Assembly (NCBI GenBank): GCA_030740295.1
Contig: JASLXP010000425.1
Coordinates: forward strand, 1 to 15,526
Direction of reading: 5' to 3'
Origin: Planctomycetota bacterium
Lineage (GTDB): Bacteria > Planctomycetota > PUPC01 > JACPCR01
Length of the DNA: 15,526 nucleotides
The notes beneath the pieces are model-generated. The model was not told the origin of the DNA. It searched no databases and saw only the letters and a program-made list of their open reading frames with translations. This document shows positions 7,337-14,505 of the stretch, piece after piece. The position numbers and the translations under genes were made by a program. Position 1 is the stretch's first letter, and each line of letters begins with the position of its first letter.

Positions 7337-7600
7337 ATGGATAATCAATGGACTCTCGATAAGACGGCGAAAGCGCTGGGCCTCTGCGTTCTATTGTCCT
7401 TTGGCCTGATGTTGTTCACATTCGTTTTTTGCATCTTCGGTATCGATTGGGCCTACAGCATGCACAGCCGATGGTTCAACATCAGCCGGAAGGAGTTCGA
7501 GCTGATCATCTATTGCAGCCTGGGATTTTTGAAGCTGCAGGCCGTTGTTCTGTTTCTGGTTCCTTACGTGGCTCTTAAGATCGTCGGCAAGGGGAATTGA
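7337..7600 (+). CDS. DUF6868-like small membrane protein
   Basis: An 87-residue protein with two predicted membrane helices, roughly residues 13-34 (LGLCVLLSFGLMLFTFVFCIFG) and 61-83 (LKLQAVVLFLVPYVALKI at its core). Between them is a conserved-looking loop, YSMHSRWFNISRKEFELIIY. The loop pattern (H-x-R-W-F-x-I/L-S-x-x-x-F) followed by LVPYVALKI matches my memory of DUF6868, a family of about 80-residue membrane proteins of unknown function. A TTG start at 7298 would overlap the CBS gene; the ATG at 7337 is preferred because it gives the usual family length and begins just before helix 1, although its ribosome binding site is weak. It ends the operon with the zinc-ribbon-like and CBS genes and faces the esterase gene convergently, with 56 nt between their stop codons. 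Confidence 0.78.
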   Translation: MDNQWTLDKTAKALGLCVLLSFGLMLFTFVFCIFGIDWAYSMHSRWFNISRKEFELIIYCSLGFLKLQAVVLFLVPYVALKIVGKGN

Positions 7601-7602
7601 CG

Positions 7603-7648
7603 TCAGCGGAAGCAGCGGGAGCGGGCAATCGCCGTACTCCTCCGCTGA
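7603..7648. terminator. Inverted repeat between convergent genes, possible terminator
   Basis: TCAGCGGA (7603-7610) and TCCGCTGA (7641-7648) form a perfect 8-bp stem with a 30-nt loop, exactly between the converging stops at 7600 and 7657. There is no T-run on either side and the loop is long, so this is a weak terminator candidate chosen mainly for its position. Confidence 0.25.
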
Positions 7649-7656
7649 GAATGGGC

Positions 7657-8484
7657 TCATCTCCAGAGCCAAACGAGCGATTCGGGAAGGATGGCCCCGG
7701 CGTGCTTGGTGTCGTGCTCCCCGTCACCGAACTCAAGGCGGTAGTCGTAGCCGGCGAAGTTAAAAGCGGCGGCCATTTCGAGGTTGGCCAACGGCCAGTG
7801 GCCCCATCCAACGTCCAGGTCGTTTGAGCCAGCCTGAAGGAACACCCGAATAGGCTTAGGAGGCGTATTGCGGATCATCGTCGGATAGACGTGCCCGCCA
7901 CGGATGTTGGCGAAACTGCCGACGTGACTGAGGACCTTACTGAAAGCGTCCGGCCTCTCCCATGCCACGGTGAAGGAACAGATGCCGCCGGAGCTTGCAC
8001 CACACAAGGCCCGGCCACTGGCCTCGGTAGTGAGTGAGTAATTCTCCGCGACCGCCGGAAGAATCTCCTCCAGCAGGAAGCGTGCGTATTGATCGCTCAG
8101 CGTGTCATACTCGAAGCTTCGATTGCTGACCGGCTTCTCGTCTTCGGCTACCGGCGGAAAGTGGCCGGGGTTGATGAATATCCCCACAGTGACCGGCATC
8201 TTGCCCTGATGGATAAGGTTGTCGAAAACAATGGGAACGCGCGTCTTGCCTTCTTCATCGACATAGCCTCCACCATCGTGGAAGACCATCACGTTCGCGA
8301 GCTGTTCAGGTTGATACTGAGCCGGAACGTAGACCCAATAATCGCGCACGGTGCCCGGGAAAATGGTGCTCCGCCATTCAAGCCTTGAGACCTCGCCGCG
8401 TGGGACATCTGGCTGGCGCTGCGAATCGGGTCCGAGAGTGAATGGACCAGCCTTGGGAACAGGGATGACAAATTTCTCCGGCAT
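7657..8484 (-). CDS. Alpha/beta-hydrolase esterase (enterochelin-esterase/esterase D-like)
   Basis: A 275-residue putative esterase with no signal peptide, probably cytoplasmic. After an N-terminal strand region (residues 35-55, with RDYWVYVPAQY typical of this family) come the oxyanion-region FHDGGGYV (68-75) and the nucleophile elbow CGASSGG (161-167), with Ser164 as likely nucleophile. The acid residue is probably D222 or D224 in AGSNDLDVG (218-226), and the histidine is H257 in GEHD. The fold resembles Fes-type and feruloyl or acetyl-xylan esterase relatives, so a carbohydrate ester substrate is possible; the exact substrate cannot be read. A good ribosome binding site (AAAGGA, 8 nt before the ATG) supports the start. 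It follows the dihydrolipoyl dehydrogenase gene by 45 nt on the same strand, so the two are likely co-transcribed. Confidence 0.88.
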   Translation of the reverse strand: MPEKFVIPVPKAGPFTLGPDSQRQPDVPRGEVSRLEWRSTIFPGTVRDYWVYVPAQYQPEQLANVMVFHDGGGYVDEEGKTRVPIVFDNLIHQGKMPVTVGIFINPGHFPPVAEDEKPVSNRSFEYDTLSDQYARFLLEEILPAVAENYSLTTEASGRALCGASSGGICSFTVAWERPDAFSKVLSHVGSFANIRGGHVYPTMIRNTPPKPIRVFLQAGSNDLDVGWGHWPLANLEMAAAFNFAGYDYRLEFGDGEHDTKHAGAILPESLVWLWR

Positions 8485-8529
8485 GAAGTAATTCCTTTCG
8501 AAAGTGAGGCTCTGCCTGCGAGTATGGGC

Positions 8530-9912
8530 TTACGAGTGAATCGCTCTTTCACCGACGGCCAGCGCGGCCTCTTTCACCGCTTCGGCGAGTGTTGGATGGG
8601 CGTGGATGGAGCGGGCAAGGTCTTCCGCGCTTGCGCTGAATTCGATGGCGATGGCGGCCTCTGCGATCAAGTCACCCGCTCGGGGGCCGATGATGTGGGC
8701 GCCGAGGATCCGGTCTGTCTCCCGGTCGGCCAGGATCTTTACCTTGCCATCCGTGCAGCCCAGGGCCCTGGCGCGCCCATTTGCGGCGAATGGAAATTCG
8801 CCTTTCTCATATGCCACGTGCTCCTCCTGCAGTTGCTCTTCGGTTTTGCCAACGGAGGCAATCTCAGGATGGGTGTAAACGATGCCTGGTATCGCGTTGT
8901 AGTTGACGTGCCCATAGCCATTCACGAACTGCTCGACACAGGCGATGCCCTCCTCCTCAGCCTTGTGGGCCAGCATCGGGCCGCGGATGACGTCTCCGAT
9001 CGCATAGACCTTTTCTGCTGTGGTCTGAAAGTGATCGTCGACCTCGATCTGACCTCGCTCGTTCTTCTCAATTCTTGCACTTTCAAGATTGATCCCCTCA
9101 GTGTTCGCCTTTCGTCCGACCGCGAGCAGGACCCGATCGGCAGTCATCGGATCCCTGCCTTCACGCTCGACGATCACTTCATCCTCTTCCGTTCTGGCTC
9201 CGGTCACTCTGCAGCCGAGGTCAAACTTCATCCCCTGTTTTTCAAAGATCTTGCGGGCGTCTTCGGAGAGATCGATATCCATTCCGGGAAGAATTCGGTC
9301 GAGGTATTCGAGAACGGTCACCTCAGAACCAAGCCGGCTCCATACCGAGCCAAGCTCCATACCGATGTATCCTGCGCCAATGACGATGAGCCGATGCGGA
9401 ACTTCATCGTAAGCCAGAGCCTCATAGCTCGTCCCGATCCGCTGACCGTCCGGTTCGACTCCCGGCAGAAACGCGGGACGGCTTCCGGTCGCCAGAATGA
9501 TCCGATTGGCGTTTATCGCCGTTTCACCCGAGGCGCCTGTGACGATCACTTTACCGGGACCATCGAGCCTCGCGGTTCCGTGAAAATACTTCACCTTGTT
9601 TTTGCGGAGAAGGCCGTTCACGCCCATGCTTAGCGTTTTAACGATGCGTTCCTTTCGCTCCATCATCCTGTGCAGATTGAGCCCGACTCCCCCAAGCTCG
9701 ATGCCGTGCTCCTCTATTCCGTTCACGAGTTCGGCAAATTTCTCGCTCGATTCGAGCAGTGCTTTACTGGGAATACATCCGACCCGCAGGCACGTACCGC
9801 CGGGAGAATTATTCTTCTCAATACATGCGACATTCAACCCCAACTGCGCCGCACGAATGGACGCCACGTACCCACCCGGCCCTGCCCCGATTACAATCAG
9901 ATCAAAAGTCAT
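8530..9912 (-). CDS. lpdA: Dihydrolipoyl dehydrogenase (E3)
   Basis: A 460-residue flavoprotein disulfide reductase that reoxidises dihydrolipoamide of 2-oxoacid dehydrogenase or glycine cleavage complexes, passing electrons through FAD to NAD+. The FAD motif GAGPGG is at residues 9-14, the redox-active disulfide C41/C46 lies in GGTCLRVGCIPSK, the NAD motif is GAGYIG, and the second FAD motif is YAIGD. The C-terminal dimer domain keeps HAHPTLAE, with the catalytic dyad H439-E444. All key residues and the usual family length are present. The frame can extend to a TTG at 9933, but the ATG at 9912 is preferred: a strong GGGGAG precedes it and it starts at the normal MTFDLIVIG. No E1, E2 or glycine-cleavage gene is nearby. 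An esterase gene follows at 45 nt, and an oxidoreductase gene precedes at 133 nt with a hairpin between them. Confidence 0.97.
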   Translation of the reverse strand: MTFDLIVIGAGPGGYVASIRAAQLGLNVACIEKNNSPGGTCLRVGCIPSKALLESSEKFAELVNGIEEHGIELGGVGLNLHRMMERKERIVKTLSMGVNGLLRKNKVKYFHGTARLDGPGKVIVTGASGETAINANRIILATGSRPAFLPGVEPDGQRIGTSYEALAYDEVPHRLIVIGAGYIGMELGSVWSRLGSEVTVLEYLDRILPGMDIDLSEDARKIFEKQGMKFDLGCRVTGARTEEDEVIVEREGRDPMTADRVLLAVGRKANTEGINLESARIEKNERGQIEVDDHFQTTAEKVYAIGDVIRGPMLAHKAEEEGIACVEQFVNGYGHVNYNAIPGIVYTHPEIASVGKTEEQLQEEHVAYEKGEFPFAANGRARALGCTDGKVKILADRETDRILGAHIIGPRAGDLIAEAAIAIEFSASAEDLARSIHAHPTLAEAVKEAALAVGERAIHS

Positions 9913-10010
9913 CACATTCTCCCCTCGGCTCAAATGAAGGCACCGGAATATGAGAATTCTCTGAGACGTTCAACTGAATACTGATTCCTGGATCGCTTTT
10001 CCCGTCAATA

Positions 10011-10030
10011 CTCCGGCCTGGAGGCCGGAG
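10011..10030. repeat. GC-rich perfect hairpin between the oxidoreductase and lpdA genes
   Basis: CTCCGGCCTGGAGGCCGGAG folds as an 8-bp stem of mostly G-C pairs with a TGGA loop; a ninth T-A pair would leave a 2-nt loop. It begins on the minus strand 15 nt after the oxidoreductase stop. No T-run follows in that direction, so it may be a non-classical terminator, an mRNA-stabilising hairpin or a REP-like intergenic repeat. Confidence 0.6.
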
Positions 10031-10045
10031 CCACGAGAGCCACGG

Positions 10046-11032
10046 TCAAATGCTCACCGGCCCGCCGCTTGTGGCACTCTCCTGCGCGCTCAGCGCCACC
10101 TCTGTGTAATGGAATCCTGCTTCTTGAGTGAGCAAGGTCGGTGTGCCATCGAGGATCGCGTCTATGAGGTCCTGAGGATACTTCGGGTCGCTTTCGTCAT
10201 CCTCGAATGTCGTGGGCTCCTGCTCCACAAGTACGAGGCTGCGGCGTGTGGCACCGTCCACCAGTTCGAGCATTCCGTTTGTGCCGTGGATCCGAATCTG
10301 ATCGTTGCCGTGATAACCGATGCTGCGCGGGTTGCAGTAGTTGGCAATGATGCTGGCGAGGGTCCCGTCCTCCAGCCGGGCGGTCATACTCATCGCCATT
10401 TGGAATTCGCCATCTTTCGGATTGCCGCGATTGGTGTCCTGAGCGAAGACTTCTACAAAACGCTTGCCGGTCAGATGGCCAATGCAACTGATCGCGTGGA
10501 TAGCCGCCTGGATGATTCCGCCGTCTATCCCGCGATCCTGCGGACGCCGGTCGTGGTAGGGATACGACTTCATACAGTAGAACTGCACCACCGTTCCCAG
10601 GGCCCCGGAATCGAGGATCTGCTTGATGCCCCTTACCGAGGGATAGTAGACCATCGAAGTCATAGTCCAGAGATTCTTGCCAGATCTCTCCGCTGCCTCT
10701 CGAAGCGCATTCAAATCCTCCCGGCAGGTGGCCATCGGTTTTTCAGCAAGGACATGCTTCCCAGCATCCAGAGCCTGCACACATTGCGCGGCCTGGTCTG
10801 CTCTCCGCTGGCTGCAGAAACTGACGAGGTCAACGTCGGTATCGAGCAGCCCTTCAAGACCGCCAAAGTAGTCGACGCCTTCCATTGCCTCCGGCCGGGT
10901 CTCTTTCAGTTTTTCAAACGCCTCCTCATCGATCCCACCGAACGCGGTCAACCGCGCCCGCTCCAGGCCAGTAACACTTCCATGAATCTGGTGTCCGCTC
11001 AATCCGAAACAACCGATCTTCACATCACTCAT
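10046..11032 (-). CDS. Gfo/Idh/MocA family NAD(P)-dependent oxidoreductase
   Basis: A 328-residue cytoplasmic oxidoreductase of the family that oxidises or reduces sugars, inositols and related polyols. The N-terminal Rossmann half ends with the diagnostic AEKPMA (E97, K98, P99), preceded by DLVSFCSQRRADQAAQCVQALDAGKHV. The C-terminal half has the substrate-side motif DGGIIQAAIHAIS, with H179 as likely catalytic histidine. The dinucleotide-binding glycine loop is unusual: IGCFGLSGHQIHG in place of a clean GxGxxG. An AAGGAG ribosome binding site with a short spacer supports the ATG at 11032. It follows a secreted DUF4838 gene by 159 nt on the same strand, which suggests a role in using a sugar or sugar derivative. 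The exact substrate cannot be told from sequence. Confidence 0.92.
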   Translation of the reverse strand: MSDVKIGCFGLSGHQIHGSVTGLERARLTAFGGIDEEAFEKLKETRPEAMEGVDYFGGLEGLLDTDVDLVSFCSQRRADQAAQCVQALDAGKHVLAEKPMATCREDLNALREAAERSGKNLWTMTSMVYYPSVRGIKQILDSGALGTVVQFYCMKSYPYHDRRPQDRGIDGGIIQAAIHAISCIGHLTGKRFVEVFAQDTNRGNPKDGEFQMAMSMTARLEDGTLASIIANYCNPRSIGYHGNDQIRIHGTNGMLELVDGATRRSLVLVEQEPTTFEDDESDPKYPQDLIDAILDGTPTLLTQEAGFHYTEVALSAQESATSGGPVSI

Positions 11033-11037
11033 TCCTG

Positions 11038-11082
11038 CTCCTTATCATATCTCAGAATTAAAGTCAGGCTGAGCAAGATAAG
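11038..11082 (-). promoter_or_regulatory. Leader inverted repeat overlapping the ribosome binding site of the oxidoreductase gene
   Basis: On the minus strand the 5' leader has nested inverted repeats: CTTATC with GATAAG (outer, 11077-11082 and 11041-11046) and CTCAG with CTGAG (inner). The outer GATAAG runs into the ribosome binding site AAGGAG (11038-11043), so pairing would partly hide it. The arms are short, so a translational-control role is inference only. Confidence 0.3.
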
Positions 11083-11191
11083 AGAAATGGCAATCGCGGC
11101 AAATGACCGCCAGGCCAGAATAGTTCACGAACAGGCAGAAGCGTGTTTCCGTAGCCCTCAAATGCGGATTGCCACGACCATGCGTGCCACT

Positions 11192-14100
11192 TCACCACAT
11201 CCGCCGTATCTCGATATCATCAAACCAGCCCCACCAACCATCCTTCTGGTAATAGACCGCCAGCTGCAGAATGTACTTGCCTGACTTCGTGGGCTTGAGC
11301 GCTTTCTTGAATTGTTTCCACTCGCCGTCTGTTGGGTCGAGGCGGATGACCATGAAACGGCTGATCTTTTCGCGGGTGATCTCTTTCGGTGATTTAATAT
11401 CCCCTTCGTAGGCAAAGATGCTGAGGGAGGATTGCCTGTCTCGGTTTTCGCTCTTGTACCAGAATGAGAGCTGGTATCGGCGGTCTGCCTCCATATCGAC
11501 GATGGCCTTCATTTCCGGATAGCGTCCTTCGCCCATCGCGATGGCTGTTCCGCCGTCGAGGCCGGCGCCCTTCTTCCATTGATGTTTGGCGGTGACGTTC
11601 TTGACCATCCCGTAAAACTGGTAGAAATCCCAACCAGGGAGTTTTGGCGGATCGCCGGGCTCGCCTTCCTCAAAGCTGCCGTTGGTGACAATGTTCTTGT
11701 GAGTGACTCCTTTGAGTCTGTTAATCTGCGGCCCCAGATAGGATTCAAGAGAAGGGCGTTTCACAATCTGAGATTCGAGCCAGGCGATGACCTTCTCCTT
11801 CGGCTTTTCTTTCAGCATTCGACGGACCAGGAATCCGATGGCACTGTCCGTCGCGCTCGCCGCGTTGCTTGAAACAGTATTGCGGAGTTGGCCAACGAAT
11901 CGGTCATAGAAGGAGCCTCTCTTTCTATGGAAATACTTGGTGTCGATCATCCAACCCGATTCATCTTCGAGGACGTGGGTTTTATAAAGCTCGTTGAAAC
12001 GGGAGGTGAGCGAGGTCGTGTGCTCGGCAATAGTCAGGATGGTGGCATCATCACTTTCGGCGAGCCATTTCTCGTTCGAGAGCTCCTGGCTGGCCAGGTA
12101 TTCCATGCCGTTGACGCGCATGATCTGGTAGTAGGTGTCGAGGTATTCGAGACGCTTCCTCTGCTTCTCAGTGAGCTTTGCTGCTGACGCCTTTTTCAGG
12201 GCCGCGTCCATGAAAATGAAATCGTCACGGCGCAGGAACTCGAATTGCTCAGGGCCCCGCCAGCCCCACGAGGTCTGGTAAAGCTCTTCCGGCTTACGGC
12301 GTCGATAGATCTCATACCACCGATCGATGAAGGCCCGCGTGTGTGTTGCGCCTTCGCCGTACGCGAGCTGGAGATAGCGGTCGAGCAGTTTGCCTGGGTC
12401 GCGGCTGGTGTCCCAGAGAACGTGGGCAAGCACATAAAACTTGGGCGCACTGATAATCCAGTGCGGGATGCATTCAGAGTACAGTCCGATGCCCCCAACC
12501 TTCTGCGCCTGGCGCACCAGCTCCGTCAGGGTGTAAATATCGGGCCGGATCGTCAGGAAGCCGCCGTCCCAAAGCCACATGTAGAGATTCGGATTCGCTC
12601 CCGATTTCTCCCATGCTGCAAGATGTTCCGGGGATGGCTGGACATGGAACACCGAAATGCGTGGATGCACTTTGATTTCCTTGGGAGGCGTCTTGACCGC
12701 GCCATAGCCAAGGACAGCGATGCGGGCGTCCGGATTCTTCTCCAGCGCTCGCTCCATGACCGCGTTGTAGAAGCGGAAAAAACGGTCGGACAGATCGGGA
12801 CGGCCACCGGTGTTGAAAGCATCTTTGTTGTCCTGCGCGCGGCAGAGCTCGCATTCACAAATGTTGCCTGCGCCGTCGTTCACGGAAAGGCTGACGGTGG
12901 CGAGGCGTGGATTCTTCTTGAAAGACTCCAGCACGAAGTCGGTCGCGATCTCGATAGACTTCGGATTGCCTGTGCACGGTTGCCATCCCCCGAGTGCATG
13001 CTGTCCGGGCTTGATCACGGGAATGAATCGCTTGCCGCCAACGAGCGGAAAGACCTCCGGCGTATCCTTGTGCTTGTTCGGATGAAAGACGTGTCCGAGC
13101 GCGTGGTGAAAACTCATCCTCACACCCGCGGCGAGCCACTGGCGGCAGCGGAACGTCGGCGAATACCAGTGCCGCATTTCGAAGTCAGGATTTTCAAGCA
13201 CATCGATCTTCTCCGGCATTTTCCAGTCCGGCTGAGGCGTGATCACCTCACCCAGTTCGCCGGGGCCGACCCAGTGCACGTTCATGAACCTGTTGAGGAA
13301 ATAATAAACCGGCCGGTCGTAGCCATCCTCATCCTGAGCAACAAGGAGGCAGACCGTCTGACCATCCACCTCGACGGGATAGCGAATCGCAAACGCGTCC
13401 CCTCGCTTTCCTTTGAGCTGAGCGGCGATGTCCTTTGGCGCATTTGCTACTTCGGTCACCAGGAACACATGCTTGGCTTTGTTCGTCTGCCACGGGACAG
13501 AGCTCACTTTCTTGCCGTTCACTTTGCTGATGTAGCGCGCGAGTTCGTCGGTTACGTCTTTGATCTTTTTTGTGCCTCTGCCGGCCACCAGCCATTCTGC
13601 GTTCAGATCCGTTGGCAGGGCTGGTTTGATGCCGAGCCTGATTTTGCGCCTCTCAGCTTCTTTTCTTTCTTTCTCTTTTGCGGCATGCAGTTCATCCACT
13701 TCTTTTTTTGTCATGACTCGCGCCTCGATGTCATCGAACCAGGCGGGCGCGGGATAATTGAGTGTAAAAATTCGAATGTCAAGAAATGCAGCGTTGTGTG
13801 GGATCTCATACTTGTATTCCTCTTTCTTCTCCTTCGCAGGAGGCAGCGAAACTTGATACCGATACCAATCCCCTTTCTGCACTTTGTTGTAGAGGTAGAG
13901 ATAGTTCACAGTCGTCTTCTTCTGGATGACGATGGGCCTGCGTGATTTGTCATACCAGCCAACCCCAAAGTACACGCCGCGCAGTTTCTTCACCGGGTGA
14001 CCCGTCTTTAGCCACCCCGCAACATACAGCCCCTGCTTTGGATCGAGCGGCATCAGATCGCTGTAGGCCCCGCCAGACTTTATCTGTTCGGATGTCCCGA

Positions 14101-14332
14101 TCCTCAGGCACTGCCTGCCATTCGAGCCCGGCCGGGTTTCTGAAACCACCTGAAGCACTCGCGAGGCGTACGGCTTCGTCCAGCCTGTGGGCATCTTGCC
14201 GATGGTAATTTCACCGGGTTTATCGGCTTCGAAGCCGCCGTTTTTGAGGAGAGGTTCTGCCTGCTCTTCCGCTGATACAGACAGCAGAATGCAGGAGACA
14301 GCAAATGAAATCATGAGATAAGATTGAGCCAC
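11192..14332 (-). CDS. Secreted DUF4838 protein with glycoside-hydrolase-like core and CBM-like ends
   Basis: A 1046-residue exported protein. Residues 7-21 are a hydrophobic signal peptide with a likely SPase I site after SVSA. Residues 28-206 form a beta-rich module starting LKNGGFEADKPG and ending WFDDIE (198-203), like CBM4/9-type carbohydrate-binding modules. A short charged helix (208-232) links to a segment (about 245-390) resembling the N-terminal domain of alpha-glucuronidases (RYISKVNGKKV, then YYFLNRFMNVHWVGPGELGEV). The DUF4838 core (about 400-720) has SLSVNDGAGNICECELCRAQD, with the Cys cluster 492-497, and GGIGLYSECIPHW. A helical part follows, then a second CBM-like module (about 895-1046: IVTNGSFEEGEPGD, WFDDIE at 1036-1041). 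DUF4838 proteins are thought to be glycoside-hydrolase relatives; activity here is unproven. The GTG at 14332 is chosen for its CGAGGA ribosome binding site 7 nt upstream; the ATG six codons on has none. Confidence 0.9.
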   Translation of the reverse strand: MAQSYLMISFAVSCILLSVSAEEQAEPLLKNGGFEADKPGEITIGKMPTGWTKPYASRVLQVVSETRPGSNGRQCLRIGTSEQIKSGGAYSDLMPLDPKQGLYVAGWLKTGHPVKKLRGVYFGVGWYDKSRRPIVIQKKTTVNYLYLYNKVQKGDWYRYQVSLPPAKEKKEEYKYEIPHNAAFLDIRIFTLNYPAPAWFDDIEARVMTKKEVDELHAAKEKERKEAERRKIRLGIKPALPTDLNAEWLVAGRGTKKIKDVTDELARYISKVNGKKVSSVPWQTNKAKHVFLVTEVANAPKDIAAQLKGKRGDAFAIRYPVEVDGQTVCLLVAQDEDGYDRPVYYFLNRFMNVHWVGPGELGEVITPQPDWKMPEKIDVLENPDFEMRHWYSPTFRCRQWLAAGVRMSFHHALGHVFHPNKHKDTPEVFPLVGGKRFIPVIKPGQHALGGWQPCTGNPKSIEIATDFVLESFKKNPRLATVSLSVNDGAGNICECELCRAQDNKDAFNTGGRPDLSDRFFRFYNAVMERALEKNPDARIAVLGYGAVKTPPKEIKVHPRISVFHVQPSPEHLAAWEKSGANPNLYMWLWDGGFLTIRPDIYTLTELVRQAQKVGGIGLYSECIPHWIISAPKFYVLAHVLWDTSRDPGKLLDRYLQLAYGEGATHTRAFIDRWYEIYRRRKPEELYQTSWGWRGPEQFEFLRRDDFIFMDAALKKASAAKLTEKQRKRLEYLDTYYQIMRVNGMEYLASQELSNEKWLAESDDATILTIAEHTTSLTSRFNELYKTHVLEDESGWMIDTKYFHRKRGSFYDRFVGQLRNTVSSNAASATDSAIGFLVRRMLKEKPKEKVIAWLESQIVKRPSLESYLGPQINRLKGVTHKNIVTNGSFEEGEPGDPPKLPGWDFYQFYGMVKNVTAKHQWKKGAGLDGGTAIAMGEGRYPEMKAIVDMEADRRYQLSFWYKSENRDRQSSLSIFAYEGDIKSPKEITREKISRFMVIRLDPTDGEWKQFKKALKPTKSGKYILQLAVYYQKDGWWGWFDDIEIRRMW

Positions 14333-14409
14333 GAGAGTGTCCTCGGCGTCAAAAGTGAATGGTCGATGGTAGAGGAAAGCAACGAACGTCCCTTGACCAT
14401 CTGTCCGTA

Positions 14410-14437
14410 TTTATAGGAACCAGATCGAATCTGTCAT
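14410..14437 (-). promoter_or_regulatory. Sigma70-like promoter for the DUF4838 gene
   Basis: On the minus strand, ATGACA (14437-14432, 5 of 6 to the consensus -35) and TATAAA (14415-14410, 5 of 6 to the -10) are separated by 16 bp. Transcription would begin near 14403, leaving a leader of about 70 nt before the GTG at 14332. It lies in the divergent gap with the rRNA methyltransferase gene. Confidence 0.45.
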
Positions 14438-14505
14438 GCGAAAGAGCTGATCATCCTGGAAGATGTTGTCTTCTGTTAACCATCAACCTTTTACCAATCT
14501 TCGTC

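Noticed and set aside
9448..9467. tRNA T-arm-like string GGTTCGACTCC
   Set aside because: It lies within the dihydrolipoyl dehydrogenase coding sequence (PGVEPDGQ), and no acceptor, D or anticodon stem surrounds it.
8524..9633. 369-codon open frame on the plus strand
   Set aside because: Antisense to the dihydrolipoyl dehydrogenase gene, which has every catalytic motif. No motif is seen on the plus strand.
10109..11284. 391-codon open frame on the plus strand
   Set aside because: Antisense to the Gfo/Idh/MocA gene and running into the intergenic gap; no recognisable content.
12245..13945. 566-codon open frame on the plus strand
   Set aside because: It is wholly antisense to the DUF4838 gene, which has recognisable domains, a signal peptide and a ribosome binding site. 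The plus frame shows no family motif.
10028..14337. 12-mer GAGCCACGAGAG shared by 10028-10039 and 14326-14337
   Set aside because: Several shared 12-mers are expected by chance in 15.5 kb, and the flanks do not match.
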